Source: CAYMDS01 sp964576705 (GTDB lineage: Bacteria; Patescibacteriota; Microgenomatia; Levybacterales; UBA12049). From it: 17,913 nucleotides of DNA. The stretch is from positions 1 to 17,913 of the forward strand of contig CAZNVI010000019.1 of NCBI GenBank assembly GCA_964576705.1, written 5' to 3'. A program made the translations under genes and the position numbers. A model generated the notes under the pieces. It had not been told where the DNA came from, searched no databases, and saw only the letters and a list, made by a program, of their open reading frames with translations. This document shows positions 7,361 through 14,692 of this stretch, piece by piece. Positions within the stretch are counted from its first letter, which is position 1; every line of letters starts with the position of its first letter.

Positions 7361-8341
7361 ATGGCAGAAATACCTACTTGGGCAAAAATGGCTGGAGGAT
7401 TAATAGTAGTTGGGCTTGGGGTGGGCGCATGTAATTATATTGTAAACCGAGGAGATAATGATCCAGTTATTACCGTGGAGGATGGGGATGCAGCAGCAAG
7501 CGGCGTACCAGGATTATCAGATGGCGAAGTCCCTCCGGTTTATTCCTCTACTGCAGCATCACCAGCAATATCCACAAGGCCGTCGGGGGTTTGTGGCATC
7601 ATAGACGGCAATCCCAACGTTTTTAGGGTAGTTCTTAATTTAGGAGTTGAGGATTATTCTCCTAATATCGTCGTAACGGTTTACGATAGAAGTGGTCCAG
7701 ATCAAGATGGAGACGGGGCAGATGGATCTATAAAACATGGACCTAAGCCTTTAGGAGATTATCTAAATACGGATTATGTACATAATGGCGACGAAGTTTG
7801 CGTGGGATCAAGTGTTTCAGGAGTAATATCTGAGACTACAGCAATTTCTGCTACTGCGACATCTACTCCTACAATAGAACCTACTTCAGTATATGCTCCA
7901 CCTGATCCAGCTCAGCCTTTATTTTGTGGAGACTTAGGTTTGCCATTGGATAATACGATTGAATCAGCGTGTCAAGTTGCTGCGCAAAATGGATCCACAC
8001 GGACTACTCTTATGTGTAACGGCGATAATGGTTTAAGCGGTTTTGTGCAGATAGACGTATATGATTATGATTCTAGTTCCGCCAATAACCCTTCGGCAGT
8101 ATCTGTTAGAGCACATGTGGGTGGAGTAAATCAAGCAGTACAAAGACAGCCTTTTGGAAGCACATGCGTTGGTTGGCGAGGTGATTTCCCTGCATTTGTA
8201 AATGCTAATCCTGATTTATTTTCAGGTCCAGTACCGACTTTATTGCCTACCGGTACTCCCGAAGCATCGAGTCTTATCGATAAGCGAGAGATATCCAGAG
8301 CGGATTATGCGAGCCTGGTGGCTGCAAGCGTGCAAAAAGGA
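7361..8341 (+). CDS. Exported or lipid-anchored Thr/Pro-rich protein, 3' end lost in assembly gap
   Basis: The first 327 residues of a protein I do not recognise. The N-terminus MAEIPTWAKMAGG is followed by a hydrophobic segment ending GLGVGAC, which could be a membrane anchor or a lipobox (V-G-A-C) of a lipoprotein. The rest should be outside the cell. A Ser/Thr/Pro-rich linker leads to a first Cys-containing module (VCGIIDG to DEVCVG) holding a D-x-D-G-D-G-x-D calcium-loop-like stretch, then a second linker (SATATSTPTIEPTS) and a second Cys-containing module (LFCGDLG to STCVGW). Both modules contain a V-x-V-Y-D strand and end in CVG, so they may be divergent copies of one domain. A third low-complexity Pro/Thr stretch precedes the gap. 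The frame continues into the N's, but continuity with the gene beyond is an artefact. Confidence 0.6.
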
Positions 8342-8441
8342 NNNNNNNNNNNNNNNNNNNNNNNNNNNNNNNNNNNNNNNNNNNNNNNNNNNNNNNNNNN
8401 NNNNNNNNNNNNNNNNNNNNNNNNNNNNNNNNNNNNNNNNN
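8342..8441. other. Assembly gap (100 N)
   Basis: Exactly 100 N's, the conventional placeholder for a gap of unknown length. The open frame that appears to cross it joins an exported Cys/Thr-rich protein to a rhomboid-like membrane protein and should not be read as one gene. Confidence 0.98.
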
Positions 8442-9097
8442 TGAGTGGAGAGAGATTACTCGCAGGTGAGATATGGCGGCTTGCTACATTTATTTTCGGA
8501 CCGGTTTCAGAGAGTCTGATTTTCGTTATCTTCGCCTGGTATTTTTTCTACTTTCTCGGTACTGCGCTTGAGAAACAATGGGGATCTTTTCGATACCTTT
8601 CATATTTGGCTATATCATATTTCGCAAGTGTCATTTTCGCACTTGTTTTCCCTTATTATCCGCTTACGAATTTTTATCTTTTCACCACCCTTTTTCTCGC
8701 CTTTGCACACCTATATCCCAATTTCCAGCTTTTACTTTTTTTCATAATTCCGATCAAAGTAAGATGGCTTGGTTATTTCGCGTGGTTAGGATTAACTGCT
8801 TCTTTTATTTTCGGAGGACTTGAATTAAAAATATTGATTTTACTTTCTGTACTTAATTTCTTTTTATTTTTTTCAAGGGATTTGATATATACCGTAAAAG
8901 TTATCGTTAGGGGTTTATCGGGCTCACCGCAGAAAGCCGTATTGATTGGAAAGCCATTACACATTTGTGCAATCTGTGGGAAGAATGAGAAAAGTAATCC
9001 TGATATGGATATCCGGTACTGCAACACTTGCTTTCCTGATACCTGTTATTGCGGAGAACATATAAGAAGCCATGCCCACAAAAAGGCAATAAATTAA
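8442..9097 (+). CDS. Rhomboid-like membrane protein with C-terminal zinc ribbon, 5' end lost in gap
   Basis: About 218 residues. GEIWRLATFIFGP, the LGTALEKQWGSFRYLSYL segment and several hydrophobic helices match the rhomboid-fold family found in Firmicutes and other bacteria. The helix that should carry the catalytic G-x-S-x serine reads NFYLFTTLFLAFAHLYPN, and the following FFIIPIKVRWLGY is typical of the non-catalytic branch, so it is probably a pseudoprotease (an observation on the visible part only). After the last membrane helix a cytosolic tail carries HICAICGK ... YCNTCFPDTCYCGEHIRSHAHK, with two C-x2-C pairs, a C-x-C and several His, very likely binding zinc. The first membrane segment is missing in the gap. 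It may or may not be co-transcribed with the gene left of the gap. Confidence 0.65.
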
Positions 9098-9107
9098 GAA
9101 TTATCCC

Positions 9108-9137
9108 TTGTTTTTTTATTAGGGCTTGTAGTATGCT
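9108..9137 (+). promoter_or_regulatory. Promoter of the ATP-grasp gene
   Basis: TTGTTT (9108-9113), 18 bases, TATGCT (9132-9137). Transcription would begin near 9144, three bases before the ATG at 9147, another near-leaderless arrangement. Confidence 0.35.
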
Positions 9138-9146
9138 AAATTAAAT

Positions 9147-10283
9147 ATGGCACTTTTTTGGAATAGAAAGAAAGACGATAAGCCGCAAGTAGCTCATGAG
9201 GTAACGCCTGTAGATAAGCCACCAGCCACCACTCCACCAGCTGTGAAGCCTGAACCGCCTAAACAAGTAGAATTAGCATTTGATAAAGAAGTATTGAAGA
9301 ACATTAAGCTTGTAGCAGTAGCGTATTCTCATGTGGATCGTGCATGGTTTCCGACCCAATCCTCATATGAAGCAGAAGTGGAGGTAGAGGAGCGGGCAGC
9401 GCAGGTAGTTGAAGAGATTAAAAAACTCGGTGTAAATGTAAAAGGTTATCCGGGAGACCAATACTTTTTGACTAACCTGCTCGTAGATAAGCCCGATATG
9501 GTCGTGAATTTAGTAGATACATTAAGAGGGAAAGATAAACTCCAAACATCTGTCCCGGCGGCGCTTGAGCTATCAAATGTTCCATACACCGGTGCTGAGA
9601 TGGACGGAATGGTTATAGGTAACAATAGGAACTTATTTAAACATTTATTGCAGTCATATAATCTTTCAACACCTGCATTCCAATATATTCGAAGAGTGGG
9701 AACAGCGGTAGATGAAAATTTAGGTTTGCCACTCATAATTAAACTCAATGAATCCGGGGGAAGTGTGGGGATTGATAACAATGCAGTTCAGGAAAGCTTT
9801 AAAGATGCGCAGAGAAAAGTGGATAAGATGATTGAGACATATAAAATGCCGGTACTCGTCGAAAAATTTATTGACGGAGGGGAGATAACAGCGATAGTTT
9901 TTGATGACGGGACGAAAAACCATGTATTTTTAGGTGAAAAAGTTTTTAAACTAAAGCCGGACGGTAAACATAATTTCACAAGCTTTGAAAGTTATGACGA
10001 TGCAGAGTCATATAAATATAAGAAAGTGGATGAAGATGTAGCTGCTAGGTTATCTCCTTTAGTGGTTCGGGCATTTAACGGACTTCTGAATAAAGACTAT
10101 GCGAAGTTCGATATCAGAGTCGATGAGAAAGGGACGTTCTTCTTTACTGATTGCAATCCGAATACTGCTTTCGGTCCTGATAAGGGTTTACCATTTACCG
10201 AAGTCGCGAACCTTCATGGGATTAGTTTCCAGCAGATTCTAGGAAGCTTGCTTTATAAATACGCCAAACGTCTAAAGAATTAA
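9147..10283 (+). CDS. D-alanine-D-alanine ligase-like ATP-grasp protein
   Basis: A 378-residue protein. Residues 1-45 are a charged and Pro-rich extension (TTPPAVKPEPPK) not found in ordinary Ddl enzymes. The pre-ATP-grasp domain follows (KLVAVAYSHV, DMVVNLVDTL, NVPYTGAEMDGMVIGNNR, like the 'iPytG....a...K' of Ddl). The ATP-grasp core has Lys199, the glycine-rich NESGGSVGID loop (201-210), Glu239 in LVEKFIDGGEITA, and the metal-binding FDIRVDEKG ... FFFTDCNPNTAFGP, where Ddl would have E-I-N-P-N-P. Expected chemistry is ATP-dependent carboxylate-amine ligation through an acyl phosphate. Ddl itself makes the D-Ala-D-Ala of peptidoglycan, but the altered metal motif (Asp-Cys instead of Glu-Ile) and extension make a related ligase equally likely. 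Cytoplasmic. Confidence 0.7.
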   Translation: MALFWNRKKDDKPQVAHEVTPVDKPPATTPPAVKPEPPKQVELAFDKEVLKNIKLVAVAYSHVDRAWFPTQSSYEAEVEVEERAAQVVEEIKKLGVNVKGYPGDQYFLTNLLVDKPDMVVNLVDTLRGKDKLQTSVPAALELSNVPYTGAEMDGMVIGNNRNLFKHLLQSYNLSTPAFQYIRRVGTAVDENLGLPLIIKLNESGGSVGIDNNAVQESFKDAQRKVDKMIETYKMPVLVEKFIDGGEITAIVFDDGTKNHVFLGEKVFKLKPDGKHNFTSFESYDDAESYKYKKVDEDVAARLSPLVVRAFNGLLNKDYAKFDIRVDEKGTFFFTDCNPNTAFGPDKGLPFTEVANLHGISFQQILGSLLYKYAKRLKN

Positions 10284-10345
10284 ATCCACCCCTTGTCTTC
10301 GAAGTGCAAGTTATGAATATGTTTTAGATTTAAGTTGCAAGAACA

Positions 10346-10354
10346 TGATATACT
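10346..10354 (+). promoter_or_regulatory. Extended -10 (TGATATACT) that decides the kinase start
   Basis: TG, one base, then TATACT (10349-10354). Predicted transcription start about 10361, four bases before ATG 10365. A longer frame from TTG 10335 would place this promoter inside the coding sequence, so ATG 10365 is preferred. Confidence 0.5.
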
Positions 10355-10364
10355 CTTCCATATT

Positions 10365-11855
10365 ATGAGTCTTGTTAAAAGGGTCCTTGGATATCTCAAT
10401 CCCATTGGGCATTTGGGTGATAGACGCTACTCAATGCTTTTGCCTTTTCTTGTTACTCTTATCACTTTCGTAATCTCCGAAGTGTTTGCTTATTACATAG
10501 CGAAGGATCCCTTGATTGTCAGCCTATATGCTATTTTCATACCCATTGTATATATATTATATTTTTCATTTCGTTTTGGAATGCGCGGTGGAATTATAGT
10601 CAGTATTCTTACGGTTATTTACTACTTTTATATAATTTACACCCGTGAATACACAGGTAATGAGCTTGAGGCTGGTATCGAAACGACAATGGTTTTAGGA
10701 GCGATATTCCTATTGATTGGTTTTATTATAGGTTGGCTTAAGCAAAAAATTGATTTATTAATTGAAGAAGAGGCACATGAAAAAAGACGATTGCAAGCTA
10801 TCTTACAGCAGCTTCCTGTAGGTATAATAGTCACTGATTCTAAGGGTAAAGTTATTCAGCTTAATAAGAGAACATCAGATATTTTAGGTAAGAAAATCCC
10901 TTTAGGTGTCCAGGTGGGCAAAGATACTTTTGTAGAATATGAAAAAGACGGTAAGTTTATCAGTACGTCAGAGACTCCTCTTTACCAAACGATTCATACG
11001 CGAAAACCAATCATAGATAAGGAATTTACCATAAAACGTCCTGATGGAAAAAAACGTCATATCCAGATAAATGCGTCAGTAATCAATAATAAAAAAGGTA
11101 AAATTATCGCTGCGGCATCGATAATAAATGATATTACAGCCCAGAAAGAACTTGAGGCACGTAAAGACGATTTTGTGAATATGGCGTCCCACGAGCTCAA
11201 GACTCCATTGACCAGTCTTAGTTTATTCATAGACGGATTGAATCTGGCCTTAAAGGCACACAGCGATGAAAGGGTGCATAAGTCTTTAAGCAGTATCAAG
11301 CAGCAAGTCTTAAGACTTCAGGATCTGGTAAGCAGTCTTTTGGATGTCTCCAGGCTTCAAACGGGAAAGATGGCATATAACAAAGAAAATTTCAGGCTTG
11401 ATCAATTAATCCTAGAGTCCGTTGAGGCCTTGCAGCAAACTTCAGAAACTAAAAGAATAAATTATACTAATAAAAAACCATCTTGGGTAAAGGGCGATAA
11501 ATTCAGGATCCATCAGGTTCTGACCAATTTAATTACTAATGCACTTAAATATTCACCTGAAGGTAGAGAAATAAAGATATCCATAAAACAAGATAGTGAA
11601 AAGGTGATTGTAGCTGTAGCGGATTTAGGGATCGGTATTGCGAAAAATCAGCAGAAAAAAATATTTGAGAGACTTTATCAGGTTACAGATCCGGATACGA
11701 AAACATATCCCGGGCTTGGAATGGGCCTTTATATTTCTCGAGAAATTATTTTACGACATAAGGGAAAGATGTGGGTGGAATCTAGTATAGGTAAAGGCTC
11801 AACATTTTTCTTTAGCTTGCCTCGCACAAAAACTGTAAAAAGAAGTATTTTGTAA
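10365..11855 (+). CDS. Membrane-bound PAS-domain sensor histidine kinase
   Basis: 496 residues from ATG 10365. Residues 25-125 form four or five membrane helices (LLPFLVTLITFVISEVFAYYI through VLGAIFLLIGFIIGWL), resembling the compact KdpD/DUF4118-like sensor region with almost no extracellular part. A short coiled linker leads to a PAS domain (about 143-258: LQQLPVGIIVTDSKGKVIQLNK, ending in ASIINDITAQKELE). The HisKA helix carries the phospho-acceptor His276 in ASHELKTPL. The ATPase domain has the N box (LTNLITNALKYS, Asn392), G1 (VADLGIGIA, Asp420), F box (IFERLYQV) and G2 (GLGMGLYISREI). All catalytic parts are intact. It should autophosphorylate and pass phosphate to a response regulator; the receiver protein starting five bases downstream is the evident partner. 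Signal unknown. Confidence 0.92.
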   Translation: MSLVKRVLGYLNPIGHLGDRRYSMLLPFLVTLITFVISEVFAYYIAKDPLIVSLYAIFIPIVYILYFSFRFGMRGGIIVSILTVIYYFYIIYTREYTGNELEAGIETTMVLGAIFLLIGFIIGWLKQKIDLLIEEEAHEKRRLQAILQQLPVGIIVTDSKGKVIQLNKRTSDILGKKIPLGVQVGKDTFVEYEKDGKFISTSETPLYQTIHTRKPIIDKEFTIKRPDGKKRHIQINASVINNKKGKIIAAASIINDITAQKELEARKDDFVNMASHELKTPLTSLSLFIDGLNLALKAHSDERVHKSLSSIKQQVLRLQDLVSSLLDVSRLQTGKMAYNKENFRLDQLILESVEALQQTSETKRINYTNKKPSWVKGDKFRIHQVLTNLITNALKYSPEGREIKISIKQDSEKVIVAVADLGIGIAKNQQKKIFERLYQVTDPDTKTYPGLGMGLYISREIILRHKGKMWVESSIGKGSTFFFSLPRTKTVKRSIL

Positions 11856-11860
11856 ACAAT

Positions 11861-12235
11861 ATGAATAAGACAGATAAAAAATCCAATAAGCATATACTAG
11901 TCGTTGATGACGACGTAAGTATATTAGATGCAATCAGGCTTATTTTGGAAGATGCTTATCAAGTGTCGACTGTATTTAAGGGCGAGGAAACCGTTAATAA
12001 AGTAATAAAGACACGACCGGATCTTATTCTTTTGGATGTATTAATGTCCGGCGGGGATGGTAGGGAAATTTGTAAATCACTTAAGAGAAATATCAAGACG
12101 CGTTCGATACCGATTATTATGATCTCAGCTCATTCAAGTGCACATAAAAGCATCAAAGAGTGCGGTGCTGATGATTTCTTGGCAAAGCCATTTGAGATGG
12201 GGGATCTACTCAAGAAATTAAAAAAATTTGTTTAG
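11861..12235 (+). CDS. Single-domain response regulator (receiver only)
   Basis: A 124-residue CheY-like receiver. The acidic pocket Asp16-Asp17 (VVDDD), the phosphorylation site Asp59 in LILLDVLM, the switch residue Ser89 (IMISAH) and the conserved Lys109 (LAKPF) are all present. It stops right after the last receiver helix, so it has no DNA-binding or enzymatic output domain and must act through protein contacts or a phosphorelay. It starts five bases after the kinase stop codon and is surely co-transcribed with it. It ends seven bases before the convergent gene on the other strand, with no terminator visible between them. Confidence 0.92.
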   Translation: MNKTDKKSNKHILVVDDDVSILDAIRLILEDAYQVSTVFKGEETVNKVIKTRPDLILLDVLMSGGDGREICKSLKRNIKTRSIPIIMISAHSSAHKSIKECGADDFLAKPFEMGDLLKKLKKFV

Positions 12236-12242
12236 AATCAAC

Positions 12243-12788
12243 TTATTCCTCTGAATCCATGTGTCCTCGGGCGTAAGAGTTGATAGCTCTAAGTTGAGTT
12301 TCAAAATCGAAAATTATTTCCTCATCTCCCACCCGTCTTATGTTTTTTTTACTTCTGCTAGTTTTAAAATCAACCACTAGGAGAATCATTCTGTTTTTCA
12401 ACATCCAATCTTTTCTTGCCTCCGTTCCGCTTACGCCCCTTTTTGATAGCGTTTCTCTGAAATGCCAATCGCCCATTGTGCTTGATTTTATTTGTAGCAA
12501 TGCATCTTTTACTACCAATTCTCCGATACTGGGAGGAGCCGTGGATGTATCCTCAGAAAATATGACGATAGCGTCGACCATTTGAGCATCTAACTCGCTG
12601 TCTTTGCCTGTCAGTTGAACTTCATCTACATATGGTAAAGTCCGTATAACATCGGCAGCCTTTTTTTCCATAGTAATACCTCTTATTTCGGTAGAGATAT
12701 CGAGTGGGGTAGGTTCATTAGGGGGGACGAGAGATCCAGAATCTAAAACTTGTGACTGATTGTGGAATGTATTACGCTCAAACTCCAT
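12243..12788 (-). CDS. Unrecognised protein, possible PD-(D/E)XK nuclease fold
   Basis: About 181 residues. The first 30 are polar and probably disordered. The core shows a helix with Glu41 (GITMEKKAADVIRTLPYV), then ELDAQMVDAIVIF with Asp67 and Asp72, then after a loop a strand ending LLQIKSS with Gln99 and Lys101. A helix Glu, an Asp at the start of a strand and a (Q/E)-x-K in the next strand followed by Ser-Ser is the spacing of the PD-(D/E)XK nuclease superfamily; proteins of the form 'LP-V-x-V ... D-x-x-x-(V/I)-D ... QIKSS' are frequent unannotated genes in small bacterial genomes. The assignment is by eye and unproven. A promoter GATACT (12802-12807) abuts the longer ATG at 12800, so ATG 12788 (MEFERNTF) is preferred. 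It is divergent from the gene at 12925 and may share its control. Confidence 0.55.
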   Translation of the reverse strand: MEFERNTFHNQSQVLDSGSLVPPNEPTPLDISTEIRGITMEKKAADVIRTLPYVDEVQLTGKDSELDAQMVDAIVIFSEDTSTAPPSIGELVVKDALLQIKSSTMGDWHFRETLSKRGVSGTEARKDWMLKNRMILLVVDFKTSRSKKNIRRVGDEEIIFDFETQLRAINSYARGHMDSEE

Positions 12789-12801
12789 GATATTCTTCAT
12801 T

Positions 12802-12830
12802 AGTATCTCTATTTATTTTTCTTCAGTCAA
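12802..12830 (-). promoter_or_regulatory. Promoter of the nuclease-like gene
   Basis: On the minus strand TTGACT (12830-12825), exactly 17 bases, then GATACT (12807-12802). Predicted transcription start about 12795, which excludes the ATG at 12800 and leaves a seven-base leader to the ATG at 12788. Confidence 0.5.
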
Positions 12831-12859
12831 TGACAAGTTTATGTAATCAACAGCTGTCC

Positions 12860-12888
12860 TTGATAACTATGTGGAAAACGTGTAGAAT
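12860..12888 (+). promoter_or_regulatory. Promoter of the nucleotidyltransferase-like gene
   Basis: TTGATA (12860-12865), exactly 17 bases, then TAGAAT (12883-12888). Transcription would begin near 12895, a leader of about 30 bases. A second AT-rich box, TATAAA at 12909-12914, could give a shorter leader. The pair is back to back with the promoter of the divergent gene. Confidence 0.5.
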
Positions 12889-12924
12889 CTGTATTCATTT
12901 TAAGCCTATATAAATTTTATTCAT

Positions 12925-14436
12925 ATGGTTAATACTAAAGAGAACTTAGTTGCTCAAAGAAAAGAATTCCGTGCTTTAATATCACAACTACCAGCTGTAT
13001 TAGACTTAGAGCCGAAATATTGGTATGGAAGCGTCGCAAGAAGAGTACTTAGAGCAGAAAAGAACCTGGGGAATTTTTCCCCTGAGATGCGTGAATATCT
13101 TATCCCAATATTTGATGCCACAAGGGTTATTTTGCGGGAAGAAGCAGAACATGGTAGAGTTTTACGTTCAAAATCTATTAGTGATGAAATGCGGGGCGAG
13201 AGGGCACATATAAATATGATTTCGCTTTCTCAAGAAATGGCAGGTAGATTAGAGATAGAGACAGATGAAGTCCCTGAGCGGTTTATATCTACAGAAGAGT
13301 TGGTTGCTTCACATCCAGATGTGTTGTCTCTCAGTAGAAGTGTTGAAGGAGGAATTGAATACTCGAAAATAACAGTTCGACATCCAGTGGGTGATAAATC
13401 AAGCTCTTTTAAGCTACCCATCGATGATTATTCTTACCACAAGGGTGGAATATCTCGGTTGATGCTTGGGGTGCATGCAAATGCGCCAGTCGCAATTCTT
13501 AAAAATGAGATTCCCTGGAACGACGTAGATATTTACACTGTATCTGATAATGAACAGGCAGCAAGAGAGAACGCAAAATTAGTAGGAGCCGATGAGCAAG
13601 GCATAGAAGTGGCAAAGGGTAGCTCTTTTAACTTTACTCAATATGCAAATGGTAGAGATATGACCCAAAACCAGGTTTGTTTGGGGCGAGATGGTCTTCA
13701 TTATTCAGACGCTGCCTTTGAAGCGGCAAAGACTGGTCATATTGAGCTTGTCGGACATTACATACCTGATAGGGCGATATATGGAGTTGATCGTTTCCCA
13801 ATCAGAATAGATGGGAGTGATTTAATTTTAGCAAAGCCAAGAGGCTTGATGAGATATATAAAAGCTTTGTCTGAAGGTAAAGCAAGATCTTTTAATTATT
13901 TACCGTTAAATCAAAATTTGGATCTCGGAGTGTATTGGTTGGTATTAGCCAGGAAATGGGCCAATAAGCCGGATACGTTTCCTGATCGAATGCAGAAAAT
14001 GTATTATCTAGCTAAGCAGATGGATCAAGTAAGAGATGGTGAGGATAGCGTAATTGATGTATTAAATCGAGTGCATTCTAATTATCCATTTTTCGATTTA
14101 GAACAGGCTTTTGATGGCGAAGTAGGCACAGCTCGATGGTTAGGTGGCAAGCTTATTAAACAATTAGATAGAGAATTTGGTTGGGCTTACAGAATACCTT
14201 CTGGGGTAGAATTCGTCCGTAAGCCAAACGATACCGAAATGATTACTGTCGGAACAGATGGATATTCATATGATCCTCTTGAAGGAGCGAGGATCAGTAA
14301 TGGTTGGAAAAGCTTTGTTGCAGATTGTAATGGAAGATTTGAAGATTATAACTCTCTTGGTATTGCCAGTCACGAGCGATATTTCGCTGATGTAGATTTA
14401 CAGGGGATACCAGATTATATTAGAGAATTATTATAG
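12925..14436 (+). CDS. Unrecognised protein with a divergent tRNA-nucleotidyltransferase-like (Pol beta) head
   Basis: 503 residues, not a family I know by name. Residues 170-320 follow the order of landmarks in CCA-adding enzymes and poly(A) polymerases: KGGISRLMLG (173-182; compare GG-x-VRDxLLG), then NDVDIYT (199-205) with a D-x-D pair as in the metal-binding 'DIDI(V/A)T', then GRDMTQNQVCLGRDGLHY (243-260; compare RRDFTINAL-Y), then KPRGLMRYIKAL (304-315; compare DPLRLLRAIRF). The match in order and spacing makes a nucleotidyltransferase fold likely. The roughly 170-residue N-terminal helical part and the C-terminal 190 residues resemble nothing I know. The substrate could be tRNA, another RNA or a protein. 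Cytoplasmic by sequence. It stands alone, divergent from the nuclease-like gene, and ends at a strong terminator. Confidence 0.6.
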   Translation: MVNTKENLVAQRKEFRALISQLPAVLDLEPKYWYGSVARRVLRAEKNLGNFSPEMREYLIPIFDATRVILREEAEHGRVLRSKSISDEMRGERAHINMISLSQEMAGRLEIETDEVPERFISTEELVASHPDVLSLSRSVEGGIEYSKITVRHPVGDKSSSFKLPIDDYSYHKGGISRLMLGVHANAPVAILKNEIPWNDVDIYTVSDNEQAARENAKLVGADEQGIEVAKGSSFNFTQYANGRDMTQNQVCLGRDGLHYSDAAFEAAKTGHIELVGHYIPDRAIYGVDRFPIRIDGSDLILAKPRGLMRYIKALSEGKARSFNYLPLNQNLDLGVYWLVLARKWANKPDTFPDRMQKMYYLAKQMDQVRDGEDSVIDVLNRVHSNYPFFDLEQAFDGEVGTARWLGGKLIKQLDREFGWAYRIPSGVEFVRKPNDTEMITVGTDGYSYDPLEGARISNGWKSFVADCNGRFEDYNSLGIASHERYFADVDLQGIPDYIRELL

Positions 14437-14470
14437 CTTGTTGCTTTTACTCCTCTTATTATAATCTGCG

Positions 14471-14505
14471 AAAAACCCCGAATGAAGATCCGGGGTTTTT
14501 CTTTA
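14471..14505. terminator. Strong intrinsic terminator
   Basis: A perfect 10-base-pair stem, AAAAACCCCG (14471-14480) with CGGGGTTTTT (14491-14500), a 10-base loop, and a T-rich run after it. It lies 34 bases after the stop of the nucleotidyltransferase-like gene. Because the arms are A5/T5 it can also work on the opposite strand for the convergent ECF unit. Confidence 0.9.
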
Positions 14506-14510
14506 TTTAG

Positions 14511-14557
14511 CGTTTCTACCTTTGGTAGCTGGCCTTACCAATGCCCGGGAACGAAAC
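14511..14557. other. Overlapping small inverted repeats, possible structured RNA
   Basis: Within 47 bases GTTTC (14512-14516) can pair with GAAAC (14553-14557), enclosing two mutually exclusive hairpins: CTACC-TTT-GGTAG (14516-14528) and TTGGTA with TACCAA (14522-14541). It lies between convergent genes, just past the terminator. No riboswitch class is recognised. The rest of the spacer to 14692 is AT-rich and shows nothing else. Confidence 0.3.
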
Positions 14558-14692
14558 TATATTTGCTCTGCGGTTTATACTCTAAGCACTCGTTATTTCC
14601 GCATCTTCATTTATATTGAAAATAATTAGTTTAATTATAAGAACTAAGAGTACGACGATAAATCTTTCAGGTATATTATTAACGCAAAAGTC

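Noticed and set aside
7310..9097. A single 595-residue protein fusing an exported domain to a rhomboid-like domain
   Set aside because: The frame is joined only through 100 N's, and the first codons overlap a strong promoter. The halves are treated as separate partial genes.
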